From the NCBI RefSeq assembly GCF_028640845.1, contig NC_080541.1, forward strand, positions 179,778,502 to 179,842,501: a DNA stretch of 64,000 nucleotides. The letters are read 5' to 3'. Under the pieces are notes generated by a model. That model searched no databases. It had not been told where the DNA came from and saw nothing but the letters and a program-made list of their open reading frames with translations. The translations under genes and the position numbers were made by a program. Of the stretch, positions 52,501 through 60,044 are shown piece after piece; the first letter of the stretch is position 1, and every line of letters begins with the position of its first letter. The stretch comes from Ahaetulla prasina (lineage: Eukaryota > Chordata > Lepidosauria > Squamata > Colubridae).

Positions 52501-52698
52501 TTCCCCCCGCCGCTCCTCGCTGTCTAAAGGTTAATGAGCGGGATAGGCGCGCTCACCTGTCTCGGTAGTAGGCGGCCCAACTCTCTCCACCCAAGCACTC
52601 CAGCTCTGCCCCGCGAAGTCATCGAGATTCGGCAGCCGCCGATCCACAGCAGCCATTGCTACTGCTGCTACTATCGCCGCGCGTCCACGCACCGCCAT
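28489..52698 (-). CDS. ATXN7L2: ATXN7L2, ataxin-7-like protein 2 (11 coding exons, 782 aa)
   Basis: Coding exons (minus strand): 52698-52557, 49343-49275, 46340-46236, 44000-43796, 42254-41956, 40584-40502, 36725-36475, 36367-36175, 35133-35012, 33441-32577, 28503-28489. All junctions are GT-AG and the phases join without a break. Domains: an N-terminal DDFAGQSW block (about residues 26-33); an ataxin-7 type zinc finger C89-x2-C92...H104-x4-H109; the SCA7 domain with C283-x10-C294-x5-C300-x2-H303; a second conserved block at about 439-495 ([16 protein letters not shown], then HMWKRIPP); and a serine/lysine-rich C-terminal half. The family (yeast Sgf73, human ATXN7, ATXN7L1/2) belongs to the nuclear SAGA coactivator, where it links the deubiquitinase module; the SCA7 domain of ATXN7 binds nucleosomes. 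Words such as [11 protein letters not shown] and [20 protein letters not shown] match ATXN7L2 rather than ATXN7 or ATXN7L1. There is no polyglutamine tract. Human ATXN7L2 is a little shorter (about 720 aa). The start is chosen to match the mammalian MAVR...; in-frame ATGs lie upstream at 52,740 and 52,749. Confidence 0.95.
29471..30084 (+). mobile_element. solo LTR of a retroviral/Gypsy-like element (614 bp, 5-bp TSD)
   Basis: Starts TGTTGTGACTCG, ends GGACACGACA, and is flanked by TTCCT on both sides (29,466-29,470 and 30,085-30,089). Terminal 7-mers are near-perfect inverted repeats. A TATA-like box cctatataaagg is near 29,870. The U3 part holds an open frame with an acidic segment ([10 protein letters not shown]) and a basic end ([14 protein letters not shown]), closing at 29,839. 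No internal retroviral sequence is present. It is in intron 10 of ATXN7L2, opposite strand. Confidence 0.85.
30137..30382 (+). mobile_element. TA-flanked MITE (CCATGTTTC family)
   Basis: TA|CCATGTTTCCCCAGAAATAA ... TTTTAGGAGAAACATGG|TA, 246 bp. In intron 10 of ATXN7L2, 50 bp beyond the solo LTR. Confidence 0.75.
30945..31345 (+). mobile_element. BovB/RTE LINE 3' end
   Basis: The broken frame carries [20 protein letters not shown] and [12 protein letters not shown], then in another frame [36 protein letters not shown] and WRNVVHGV, the C-terminus of BovB ORF2. Truncated, with a stop and frameshift near 31,060. It is in intron 10 of ATXN7L2, opposite strand. BovB is abundant in squamates. Confidence 0.85.
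31346..32402. other. ATXN7L2 intron 10, unassigned
   Basis: Very AT-rich intronic sequence with short A/T runs; nothing recognised. Confidence 0.5.
32577..33441 (-). CDS. ATXN7L2: ATXN7L2 coding exon 10 (large 3' exon)
   Basis: An 865-bp exon encoding residues 491-778: RIPPAADHP, a Ser/Pro-rich stretch, [20 protein letters not shown], basic patches ([33 protein letters not shown]) likely to include nuclear localisation signals, and FEEKQNTMK at the end. The acceptor is ccacccag| and the donor AAG|gtaagc, phase 0. If the donor is not used, the frame runs 57 residues further to a stop at 32,403. Confidence 0.95.
33531..33620 (-). repeat. amniote CR1 3'-end fragment
   Basis: gaatcatagaatcttaggac followed by tggaagggaccttggtggtc is the reverse complement of the classical CR1 3' end. 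It begins 90 bases upstream of ATXN7L2 exon 10. Confidence 0.65.
35012..35133 (-). CDS. ATXN7L2: ATXN7L2 coding exon 9
   Basis: Encodes [20 protein letters not shown] and then [20 protein letters not shown], the core of the second conserved block shared by ATXN7, ATXN7L1 and ATXN7L2. The acceptor is ggaacag| and the donor GGAA|gtaagt, phase 2. The frame is open past both junctions. Confidence 0.95.
35371..35751 (+). mobile_element. mariner-type MITE, CAGGTAGTCC family, best copy
   Basis: TA|CAGGTAGTCCTCGACTTATG ... taagttgaggactacctg|TA, 381 bp, with a TA duplication at both ends. In intron 8 of ATXN7L2. Confidence 0.87.
36175..36367 (-). CDS. ATXN7L2: ATXN7L2 coding exon 8
   Basis: An acidic serine-rich exon ([23 protein letters not shown]) ending in [14 protein letters not shown], the start of the second conserved ataxin-7 family block. 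The acceptor is gctttcag| and the donor GGCA|gtaagt, phase 0. The acidic clusters look like possible casein-kinase-2 sites (inference). Confidence 0.94.
36475..36725 (-). CDS. ATXN7L2: ATXN7L2 coding exon 7, second part of SCA7 domain
   Basis: Begins [21 protein letters not shown]303 completes the SCA7 C-x10-C-x5-C-x2-H zinc site across the splice junction. A charged [15 protein letters not shown] linker follows. The acceptor is tgctccag| and the donor TCCAG|gtaata, phase 2. Only a 107-bp intron separates it from exon 8. Confidence 0.96.
37430..38196 (+). mobile_element. CR1-type LINE 3' end with long (ATTCT)n microsatellite
   Basis: Closely related to the 20.8-21.7 kb copy over its coding and 3' UTR parts (AACATCAAAA start, ACTGCCCAAGGAGCTGCT, ccaatcacacttggccaata). 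It ends in about ten ATTCT units at 38,144-38,196, the reverse complement of (AATAG)n. It is in intron 6 of ATXN7L2, opposite strand. Confidence 0.85.
38324..38963. repeat. inverted repeat pair (about 80-bp arms) around a LINE tail
   Basis: 38,324-38,407 and 38,882-38,963 are about 80% identical in opposite orientation (gacgtttcattacccaaact versus gggtaatgaaacatctgcaa). The arms resemble the ends of a widespread amniote repeat possibly related to Penelope-like elements. The interior holds an L2-like LINE tail. In intron 6 of ATXN7L2. Confidence 0.6.
38540..38675 (+). repeat. L2/CR1-like LINE 3' tail only
   Basis: Contains caccgccctgagtccttcgg and a (AATA)n tail at 38,650-38,673, with no coding part. 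It sits between the two arms of an inverted repeat (38,324-38,407 and 38,882-38,963). Confidence 0.7.
38964..40284. other. ATXN7L2 intron 6, C/T-rich unassigned stretch
   Basis: Strongly pyrimidine-biased on the plus strand (39.0-39.9 kb) with few G bases. No coding sign or familiar repeat; it may be an old retroelement with skewed composition. Confidence 0.4.
40285..40375 (-). repeat. short LINE/SINE tail fragment
   Basis: ttattgaatttatattgccg followed by gtgactcaaggcggctta resembles the reverse-complement tail of the LINE families above but is too short to place. In intron 6 of ATXN7L2. Confidence 0.4.
40502..40584 (-). CDS. ATXN7L2: ATXN7L2 coding exon 6, first part of SCA7 domain
   Basis: Encodes [18 protein letters not shown] and then VCTRLLTCK, residues 275-301, including zinc ligands C283, C294 and C300 of the SCA7 domain. 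The acceptor is cccacag| and the donor AAG|gtaaga, phase 0. Confidence 0.96.
40713..41094 (+). mobile_element. mariner-type MITE, CAGGTAGTCC family
   Basis: CAGGTAGTCCTCAATTTACG ... taaatcgaggactacctg|ta, 382 bp. In intron 5/6 region of ATXN7L2, about 130 bp upstream of exon 6 (intron 5). Confidence 0.84.
41956..42254 (-). CDS. ATXN7L2: ATXN7L2 coding exon 5
   Basis: Reads [20 protein letters not shown] and about 80 further polar residues (175-273), a rapidly evolving linker between the zinc finger and the SCA7 domain. The acceptor is tcctccag| and the donor TCTC|gtgagt. Identity rests on reading-frame continuity with both neighbours, because this segment is poorly conserved. Confidence 0.86.
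42690..42815. repeat. short degenerate direct repeats
   Basis: aacatttgccatcatacctc at 42,692 and aacatttgccatcacagctc at about 42,752, each followed by a ttagtaaata word; agtaaatacactctg also recurs. Local duplication in intron 4 of ATXN7L2. Confidence 0.6.
43796..44000 (-). CDS. ATXN7L2: ATXN7L2 coding exon 4
   Basis: Begins by completing Glu106 and reads RRHGPLGKL, supplying the final zinc-ligand His109. It continues through [14 protein letters not shown] to [11 protein letters not shown]. It resembles the mammalian RRHGPLSKL...QKCHVVNGQG segment and is otherwise low-complexity and polar. The acceptor is ccaaatag| and the donor CTATG|gtaag, phase 2. Confidence 0.9.
44750..44916 (-). mobile_element. 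Sauria-type SINE, 3'-truncated
   Basis: The reverse complement reads gagccatcttggtgcagtgg, then a box-B-like gaattctagtcc and agctgggtaactttggggct. In intron 3 of ATXN7L2, the only recognisable SINE in its central introns. Confidence 0.72.
46236..46340 (-). CDS. ATXN7L2: ATXN7L2 coding exon 3, zinc-finger exon
   Basis: Encodes [18 protein letters not shown] and then [16 protein letters not shown], the hallmark ataxin-7 family zinc finger (C89, C92, H104; the last His, H109, is in the next exon). The acceptor is ctttcag| and the donor TGCG|gtaagc. Confidence 0.97.
46341..48917. other. ATXN7L2 intron 2, repeat-poor
   Basis: No recognisable transposon or exon apart from short GA/CA runs (46.62 and 47.81 kb). 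Confidence 0.5.
48926..49152 (+). mobile_element. hAT MITE, CAGTGGTGGG family
   Basis: CAGTGGTGAAATCCAAATTT ... ggatttcacccctg. Flanks acttatag / acttaata. In intron 2 of ATXN7L2. The last 120 bp contain a partial internal duplication of the ctcaaaatttcc(a/g)cta unit. Confidence 0.8.
49275..49343 (-). CDS. ATXN7L2: ATXN7L2 coding exon 2 (69 bp)
   Basis: Encodes [20 protein letters not shown] and KE, residues 49-70, matching the DAMTLIKED stretch of ATXN7L2. The acceptor is tttgcctag| and the donor GAAG|gtaaga. Both phases (1 in, 1 out) join exons 1 and 3 correctly. Confidence 0.93.
49795..49940 (-). repeat. old SINE/MIR-like fragment
   Basis: tgtatgccaccttgcctcca, tttgctcaaggtcaccctga and nearby words resemble an ancient SINE. 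Weak. Confidence 0.3.
50000..52359. other. ATXN7L2 intron 1, unassigned
   Basis: Moderately purine-rich from 51.3 to 52.0 kb; no recognised repeat. The short plus-strand frames there lack any family signature. Confidence 0.45.
52438..52476. repeat. GAC/GGC triplet tract in ATXN7L2 intron 1
   Basis: About four GAC units followed by five GGC and two AGC units on the plus strand, 80-120 bases into intron 1 within the CpG island. Confidence 0.85.
52557..52698 (-). CDS. ATXN7L2: ATXN7L2 coding exon 1
   Basis: The ATG at 52,698-52,696 begins [13 protein letters not shown] and the exon encodes residues 1-47 with the [20 protein letters not shown] block. The donor is CAG|gtgagc at 52,556, phase 1. 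The exon lies inside a CpG island, as expected of a housekeeping promoter. An in-frame Met at residue 15 is an alternative start. Confidence 0.93.
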
Positions 52699-53487
52699 CA
52701 CCGCACGAGAACGCGCAGCCCTCCCCGCCGCCGGCGGCATCTTGCGCATGTGCACCCTGCTCCTTGCACCACGGGAAATGTAGTTCACGAGCTCATGGCG
52801 CCTTCCCTCTGCGCATGCTAAGAAAAGCGATAAAAAAAAGACAGGGACATGTTCGTTCATTCTTTCCACAGTTGTTCGTCCACCCCACACCCCGGCCTAT
52901 AATTTAAGCAATTCCCATCTTTGGGGAAGAAAAGATCCTAAGTTTATGACTGTTCCATCAGCGCAGTAGGAATCTTATTCTAAGAAATAAGCACATGACT
53001 AGGCTCGATCTACGACAGCTAGGTTCTCGAGATAGTAACCTCTCATATCCAGGGTGAAAAGAAACACGTTTCGCCCATTCGTCTGTCCCGGCCGGAGGTG
53101 CTGCAAATCGGATTGCAGCTATATGAAGGAGAGAGAAAACTCCTCTCCCTTCTCTTTCCCCACCTTTTGTATATATATTTTTTATTAATGCAATATTTTT
53201 CCAGCAACATGATATATTTTTTCCCTCCTGATACAGCATGACAATCTACTGGTTATTTTTATTGTTCTGTGTGACACCTTTTCTAGCACAAATGAATCCT
53301 TTTTGAGATGGAGTGACTGTTTCCCGCATTCCAAAATAGGATATAATAGATACTGTACTGTCAAGAATCTGTACTGTAATCATACCAACTATAGACGCAA
53401 TCTTGTTTTGTCCTTGCATTCAGCATTCTACCACAACCCCAGTATTTTATTCAGATTAAGTCACTATAATTCCAATTTTATAAACTA

Positions 53488-53951
53488 TATATATATTTAT
53501 TTATTATTTAAATTTCTATACTGCCCTTCTCCCGAAGGACTCAGGGCGGTTCACAGCCAGATAAAAATACACAATAATATTACAATATAAATACAATTAA
53601 AATACAATTAAAAAACTTATTCAATTGGCCAAGATTAAAATTTAGGATAAATAATAAAAAACCCATTAAAAACCCATAAATTTAAAAACTAACCCAGTCC
53701 TGCACAGATGAATAAGTGAGTTTTAAGCTCGCGACGAAAGGTTCGGAGGTCCGGAAGTTGACGGAGTCCTGGGGGGAGTTCGTTCCAGAGGGCGGGAGCC
53801 CCCACAGAGAAGGCCCTTCCCCTGGGCGTCGCCAGACGACACTGTCGCGCCGACGGCACCCTGAGGAGTCCCTCTCTGTGAGAGCGCACGGGTCGGTGAG
53901 AGGTATTCGGTAGCAGTAGGCGGTCCCGTAGATAGCCCGGCCCTATGCCAT
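53488..53951 (-). mobile_element. L2/CR1-like LINE 3' end
   Basis: Minus-strand words MRSHREGLLRVPSARQC, WNELPPGLRQLPDLRTF and RRELKTHLF match the 25.5-kb copy. The 3' end is the reverse complement of the ccgccctgagtcc tail at 53,521-53,560. Confidence 0.83.
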
Positions 53952-54247
53952 AATATATAAATATATATATTACAAATATATTCTGTACATTGAATTATTC
54001 TGAATCTCTTTTATGAGGATCCAGATTATTGGGGGCAATATGCTGACTCTGTAAACCACTTAGAGAGGGCTGTAAAAGCAGTATGAAGCGGTACATGAGT
54101 CTAAGTGCTATTGCTATTGCTATCTTATTACCCATTTCCCCAGTCTGGAGAGAATGTTTAGAAATATTTCAAGGTCCAGTTGGGTATGCCTTTTTTATTC
54201 TCCTAAACTAGCCACCAAGTTTTTTGCTGTTCATCTCTGTTCTAGAT

Positions 54248-54382
54248 CAGGGGTCTCCAACCTTGGCAACTTTAAGACTTGTGGACTTCAACTCCCAGAA
54301 TTCCTCAGCCAGCTTTGCTGGCTGAGGTACTCTGGGAGTTGAAATCCACAAGTCTTAAAGTTGCCAAGGTTGGAGACCCCTG
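54248..54382 (+). mobile_element. hAT-type foldback MITE
   Basis: Long palindrome CAGGGGTCTCCAACCTTGGC ... GGTTGGAGACCCCTG. Flanks ttctagat / ttctggat (7 of 8). Confidence 0.86.
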
Positions 54383-54414
54383 TTCTGGATCCTTTAGGAA
54401 CAAATTAAATCATA

Positions 54415-54796
54415 CAGATAGTCCTCGACTTACAACAGTTCATTTAGTGACTGTTTGAATCACTGAAAAAAGTGACTTACAACTGTTTTTCACACTTACA
54501 ACCGTTGCAGCATCCCCATGATCATGTGATCAAAATTCAGACTTTGGCAACTGATTCATATTCATGATGGGTGCAGTGTCCTGGGGTCATGTGATCCCCT
54601 TTTGTGACCTTCTGACAAACTCAATGGGGAAGGCAGGTTCACTTAACAACCATGTTGCTAACTTAACAATTGCGGTGATTCACTTAACAACTACGGCAAG
54701 AAAGGTCAGAAAATGGGGCAAAATTCATTTAACAACTGTCTTGCTTAGCAACAGAAATTTTGGGCTCAATTGTGGTCATAAGTCAAGGGCTATCTG
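54415..54796 (+). mobile_element. mariner-type MITE, CAGGTAGTCC family
   Basis: TA|CAGATAGTCCTCGACTTACA ... cataagtcaagggctatctg, 382 bp. Confidence 0.82.
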
Positions 54797-54814
54797 AAGT
54801 GGTCTCCTGGTAAG

Positions 54815-55050
54815 AACCAGTTGAGTATGGTGGTTGAAACACCAGCTAGAAACTGAGACCATGAGTTCTAGTCCTGTCTTAGGCACAAATCCAGCTGGAT
54901 GGCTTTGAGCCAGTCACCTCTTTCTCAGCCTAGGAAGCAGGCAATGGTAAGCTACTTCCAAAATCTTGCCAAGAAAACTGCAGAGATTTCTCGAGGCAGC
55001 CACCATGAATCAAAACTAAGCTGACTTGAAGCCACCAAAAAAAGAAAAAA
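54815..55050 (+). mobile_element. Sauria-type tRNA-derived SINE
   Basis: Box-A-like gagtatggtggttgaaacac, box-B-like gagttctagtcc, middle gctttgagccagtcacctct, and BovB-like 3' end gacttgaagccaccaaaaaa. Full length or nearly so. Confidence 0.78.
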
Positions 55051-55217
55051 AAAAGTTTGACAGAGGGCTAGATAAAATTGTTATATGTAAAGAAAGAAGA
55101 GACATTCGATTAAAAACATAACATTTTATGTGCTAAACTAGCCAATCCTAAATTCATGTAACAAAATATATTCAAAATATTTGCTATATAATATTAACAG
55201 TTAAATGCAGTACAGAT

Positions 55218-55506
55218 CAGTGGTGGGTTTCAAATTTTTTTACTACAGGTTCTGTGGGTGTGGCTTGGTGGGCGTGGTATGGTGGGCATGGACGGGGAAG
55301 GATATTGTGAAATCTCCATTCCCACCCCATTCCAGGGGAAGGATACTGCAAAATCCCCATTTCCTCCTGATCAGCTGGGACTTGGGAGACAGAGAATAGA
55401 TGGGGGTGGGGCCAGTCAGAATTTTTACTGTTGGTTCTCCGAACTACTCAAAATTTCCACTACTGGTTCTCCAGAACTGGTCAGAACCTGCCAAAACCCA
55501 CCTCTG
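55218..55506 (+). mobile_element. hAT MITE, CAGTGGTGGG family, perfect 8-bp TSD
   Basis: CAGTGGTGGGTTTCAAATTT ... caaaacccacctctg, flanked by gtacagat at 55,210-55,217 and 55,507-55,514. Confidence 0.88.
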
Positions 55507-55514
55507 GTACAGAT

Positions 55515-57057
55515 TTCTAATTAGTCCTACAAATGAAAGTATTTGCAGTAGAGTAGTTGTTCAAATATAGAAGCACTTAAGATTTATGCAACTAAATAAT
55601 CTCTTAAAACAAAATAAATATATGAAAACCTCCTACCCAAAAGAGAACTGCTATAGTACATGGAGACAACTTGAGGAATAAATTGAATTTTGAAGATAAC
55701 AATAGAATTATTACCTGACCCTCTCCTTTTTTTAAATAATTGCTTCCTTTCTACCACTATGAGAAAGTTACATTCAATGGTATCTAGAATATATTCTTGA
55801 ATATAGCTTTCCAAAGCGATAATTCTATGCCCATTCATCTTACAGTAAGGATAATGAATAATATAATAGGACATTGAACAAGCAAGCATAAACCAAGCTG
55901 CAAGAAAGGTTTATATTCATATAAGAAGTCCATGTATTTCTTTATGCGTGGAGACTGCAGGTATCTACAGGATGTATGTACAGTAATTTTGCACACATGC
56001 AATGTTTCCATTGCAGCAAGTCACTCACTGCACCCAACAAGCGAAATCAAAATAGGACAGTCAATTATGTTGCAAGAACTTGAGAGAGGTGGGGAGGACC
56101 AAGAAGCAGTGAAGATGACCTCAGATCAAGGCCCTCATTAGCACTTCCAACCCTAATACGTTTGCTTTGAAGTAGGTAAGAGTTGGGCATTTAAATGGAA
56201 CTTATTTTCGTCTCAATTACGTGGGATTGCAGCCTGAGTGTCTGCCAAGTAAGGCTTGCAAGTGCCAAAATCACGGTTCCCCTTCATCCTGTGTGTGGAA
56301 GAGTCTGCTCTTCAGAGAAACTGGTCTATTCTTGAGAGCGCTAGAGCTCAGCTGGTCTGCATCTTCTGTCACGGTGACAGAAGGCTCCCTTGGGCTTGAG
56401 AAGAATTGCAAGCTAGGAAGCCCTTGAATCCCTAGAAGCTTTTCTGTTGCTATACAAATGCCCTCGCTCCATTTGTGGATCAATATCCTGTGTGCCAGCC
56501 AGCATCCTCCTGTCCACCCTGTGCAGTAAATTCATCCATCACTTTGCTCTTTTCCTAATGAATATTTTCTCCCTTTAAGAGCTGTTGCTAAAGTCTCCAA
56601 ACAGCAATATTTCTCCTTCAAGATGTCACTCTGCTTGTGTGAGTTTTAATAACAGGGTTTGTTTCTACCTTTGCTCAAAAGAGATCTCCCTTTCTGAAAC
56701 CCACCCTGCCTGCATAACCTTTACTGCAATTGTTGGAGACATATTAATACCAACATGTTTCTGATACATTTCTCCTAGGCTATTTTGTACTGTTATGAAA
56801 CTACAGTCTGAAATAGCAACATTACTTTGCAAAGGAGGCTTTCTGGGTTCCTTGAGAAAGGGACCATTTTGGAGCTTCACCATCTTGTCCAATATAAAAA
56901 AAATGATAGTTTTATATGTTGTGTTATTCTGTTAAATTAGAATTATAATTCTATTCTGTTAAGAGAATCTGTTAAAGATATTGGAATTGCTACAAATGTT
57001 CATTTCATTTACCTGCACTAAAGCTGCAGGCAGTACTGGGAGTGTCATCCCTTGAAT
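55515..57057. other. intergenic, non-repetitive; a few coding-like minus frames
   Basis: Frames on the minus strand at 56,483-56,271 (ending LKSRLFHTQDEGEP) and 56,892-56,665 have peptide-like composition. They show no domain I recognise and no clear splice partners. Confidence 0.35.
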
Positions 57058-57159
57058 GAACGGTCCGCAATGTTTCTGGTACCAGGGAACAGTTTTGGAA
57101 GAAAAATTGTCCTCCATGGACTGGGGTGGGGTTTTGCGCGCAACCTAGATCTCACACAT

Positions 57160-57774
57160 TGTTGTGACCCAGGCCCAAGTAGATAGTAGGAAACTCAGTC
57201 AGTGTAAAAACAAAGAAACTTTATTAGAACAGCTGAGAATTAGTTCATTCTCAGTGTAGTCCAACTAAATTAAAGCAAATTCCTCCCAACGCAATTCCTC
57301 AGTCCTATCACCAACCTTGGTCCAATTAGGCAAACTGCCAAAGGCCTTTCTTGGCAAAAGTTCAGAAGACACCGATAAAAAACAAATGCAACAAGACAAA
57401 GCTATCAATGTTGTTTTCCAGCAAAGAGCCCAAACGCCATTGCTGGTCTTTTAAGCCTTATGGGAGAGGCCAATCATTTCTTGGCCTTACTCCTGAGTCG
57501 TACTCTTTGCTTGAGCTGCTCTTGCCTTCTAGCAGCTCTTCTCATGCTTGCATTAGGAACAGGCTCCTGCTGTTCCTCTGCCTCACTACTGTCAGCCTCT
57601 GGAGGCTCTGGAGTCCGCCCCTCACTCCCCAATGGCCCTGGCCCCACCTCTGCCTCTGACGCAGAGTCCTCATCCGGGCCTTCCCCTGCCTCCAGGACTG
57701 GCCCATGTTCTTCCTCAGCCTCATCGCTATCTGACTCTATTGCCAGCTCTGCAGGCTGCTGGAGGACCAAAACA
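57160..57774 (-). mobile_element. solo LTR, related architecture (615 bp, 5-bp TSD)
   Basis: Flanked by CACAT at 57,155-57,159 and 57,775-57,779. On the minus strand it starts TGTTTTGGTCC, ends GGGTCACAACA, and contains a polyadenylation signal AATAAAG near 57,220. The U3 part encodes an acidic-to-basic frame (ESDSDEAEEEHG ... MRRAARRQEQLKQR, stop at 57,474). Length and layout match the 29.47-kb LTR, although the sequence has diverged. No internal region remains. Confidence 0.83.
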
Positions 57775-57779
57775 CACAT

Positions 57780-58332
57780 AAAATAATAATAATAATAATA
57801 TAATAATATTTTAAATTTTTATACCGCTCTTCTCCCGAAGGACTCAGGGCGGTTAACAGCCAGATAAAATAACAATCACATACAACACAATAAAACCAGA
57901 ATTTAAAAACTTATTCAATTTAGCCTATAATTTAAATATAAAATACATAACATCGTAAAACCCCAATTAAAATCCTATTAAAACCCATTTTATGCCAGTC
58001 CTGCGCGGAAGAATAAATATGTCTTCAGCTCGCGGTGAAAGGTCCGGAGGTCAGGAAGTTGACGAAATCCTGGAGGAAGCTCATTCCAGAGGGTAGGTGC
58101 CCCCACAGAGAAGGCTCTCCCCCTGGGGGTCACCAGCTGACATTGTTTGGCTGATGGCACCCTGAGGAGACCCTCTCTGTGGGAGCGCACCGGTCGGTGG
58201 GAGGAAAGTGGTAGCAGAAGGCGGTCCCGTAAATATCCCGGTCCTAAGCCATGGAGCACTTTAAAGGTGGTAACCAACACCTTGAAGTGCACCCGGAAGA
58301 CCACAGGCAGCCAGTGCAGCTTGCGCAGGATG
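57780..58332 (-). mobile_element. L2/CR1-like LINE 3' end
   Basis: Minus-strand words FKVLHGLGPGYLRDRL, RPVRSHREGLLRVPSAKQC and WNELPPGFRQLPDL match the same family. The (TAA)n-type tail is at 57,780-57,812. It abuts a solo LTR at its 3' end and appears to sit inside an older hAT element (see 57,058-58,440). Confidence 0.83.
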
Positions 58333-58941
58333 CAGATGAAGCTTTACTGGGTTGTCTGTTGCTTGCATGGCTTGGTTCCTAACAGGCCATGGACCAGTAC
58401 CGGTACTGGCTACTGGCCCAGAGGTTGGGGATCCCTGCCTTAAGAGACACTTCCAAGTGTTCATCAAAAATTAGGAAATAACCAACTGTTAAAAGCCAGA
58501 TTTATAAAAAATCTACATTAGCATCTGTAAGCTGATATACAACTTCTGTGACTGACGATGAACTGAAAATTCAGAAAGATAAAATATTGGAGTTTGTTCA
58601 TTCGGGAAGAAAAATATCATTCAGGAATTTGATAGCAGTTTATAAAATGATGATAAGTAAATAAAGTATGTGGGTGTAAGTCATTATTCATCCCCCTTAA
58701 TATTAAAATTAATGATTAGTGAAATTGGGAACTCATTTTGGACTATAGAAAGTACTTTTTCAGACAGAACATAGCAAATTTCTAAGATTTTTTTCCCTAG
58801 AAAAGGTGCAATTAACAAATTTAAAGGGAGATTAAGTAAAAGAATGAAATATATTGATCAGAATTATATTGAACAGCATCTGTTACTAGGAATGAACTGT
58901 CATTTTATGCACTGATCGTAAGGTTCACTGACACTCTAAAC

Positions 58942-59009
58942 CAGGGGTGTCTGAACTTGGCAACTTTAAGACTTGTGGACTTCAACTTCCAGAAGTTTGG
59001 ACACCCCTG
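58942..59009 (+). mobile_element. hAT-type foldback MITE, short (68 bp)
   Basis: CAGGGGTGTCTGAACTTGGC ... AGTTTGGACACCCCTG with perfect flanks ctctaaac at 58,934-58,941 and 59,010-59,017. Part of the right arm is deleted. Confidence 0.85.
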
Positions 59010-59089
59010 CTCTAAACAACCACTTTTAGAAAGGAACAATTGGAGCTATTAGATCTCTAGCATTATCCAGCACACCCTTCTGTTTTGAT

Positions 59090-59212
59090 AGGATGGGATG
59101 GGACAAGGGAGGGGAGGGGAGCAGAAGAGAGGAGAGGAGTGGAGACTTTATTTGGCTAAGTGTGATTAGATACACAACAAATTTGTCTCCAGTGCAGAAG
59201 CTCTCAATGTAC
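59090..59212 (-). repeat. CR1-type LINE 3' tail with degenerate GGGAT/GAGGA repeat
   Basis: The reverse complement of the CR1 3' end (ttatttggctaagtgtgatt) adjoins a purine-rich degenerate pentamer-like repeat at 59,090-59,145. Truncated to about 120 bp. Confidence 0.6.
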
Positions 59213-59257
59213 ATGCAATGCAACAGAGTAACAATCATAATAATGTCCCAAAGGTGT

Positions 59258-59410
59258 TTTTTCAAGAGGCAACTGGACTTTCTGATTTTTTTAAAAAAAA
59301 TTTGCTTCTAATCCAAGAAGCTTCTTCAGCTCTGGAAGTTTCACTTCTTGGATGAGAAGTGGAATATCTTCAAAGAAAAAACCAAAAAAGTCCAGTTGCC
59401 TTTTCAAAAA
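59258..59410. repeat. inverted-repeat element fragment
   Basis: gaggcaactggactttctga at the left and aaagtccagttgccttttca at the right form inverted ends. The interior is itself self-complementary around cttctaatccaagaagcttc / cacttcttggatgagaag. Perhaps the same superfamily as the 38.3-kb arms. Confidence 0.5.
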
Positions 59411-60044
59411 GCACCATCCATGATCTGGATGACTGAGAATCTCAGTCATCTCATAGAATCTCAGTCATCTCATAGAATCATCATCATAATACCAGTAAGA
59501 GGGGGTAGAAGATGAGAAGGATAATAATAATACCACAGCCATACAACATGGATGAATATACTGAGAAATAAGACAATACTATGAGGATTAGGTGTTCTGC
59601 AGAGTGATGGCATGAGGGGAAAGAACTGTCCCTATGTCTAGCTGTTTTGGCATGCAAGTGCCCTATAACACCATTCTGAGGAGAAAAGTTGAAACAGTTT
59701 ATATCAGGATGTGAAGTGTCTAGATATTTTCTGTTTTTCATGTAATGCCCAGTGACCCCAAAAGGCTCCCCAGCACACTGGAGGGTAGCCAAGAAAGTTC
59801 CTGATCAGACTATTCACATCAGCACTCTGAAAGAAATTCTCTTTGGAGAAACCTCTGGAAACCTCTGCGCAGAATTCAAGTCCCAGGCTTTAACTGGAGT
59901 CTGCAAGTTGGCAGATAGTGTGACTTGGACTTTATCTCAGTAGGTGGCAGCACTTGGCAAACCTCCAGGACTCAAAAGTCAAGCAGATTTGGACCCTATT
60001 GCTGTCTGAATGTCAAAACACCAGGAATGAGAGGGCTGTAGACT

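Larger units (their letters stand above)
52360..52830 (-). promoter_or_regulatory. ATXN7L2: ATXN7L2 CpG-island promoter region
   Basis: A G+C- and CpG-dense block contrasting sharply with the AT-rich flanks. It covers the 5' UTR, exon 1 and the start of intron 1. No TATA box is evident near the ATG. The start of transcription cannot be placed from sequence alone. Confidence 0.65.
57058..58440 (+). mobile_element. hAT-type element split by LINE and LTR insertions (nested cluster)
   Basis: 57,058-57,159 (ggtaccagggaacagttttg, ctccatggactggggtgggg) and 58,333-58,440 (gatgaagctttactgggttg, gccatggaccagtaccggta, ggttggggatccctg) look like the two halves of one hAT element similar to the complete copy at 26,757-26,917. 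Between them lie the L2-like LINE and the solo LTR. Both outer ends are somewhat decayed. Confidence 0.5.

Noticed and set aside
55584..55889. 101-codon minus frame with a possible acceptor and donor around 55.7-55.8 kb
   Set aside because: No recognisable family, AT-rich codon use and weak splice context; likely chance.
57474..57779. Acidic minus frame as a host gene
   Set aside because: It lies within the second solo LTR.
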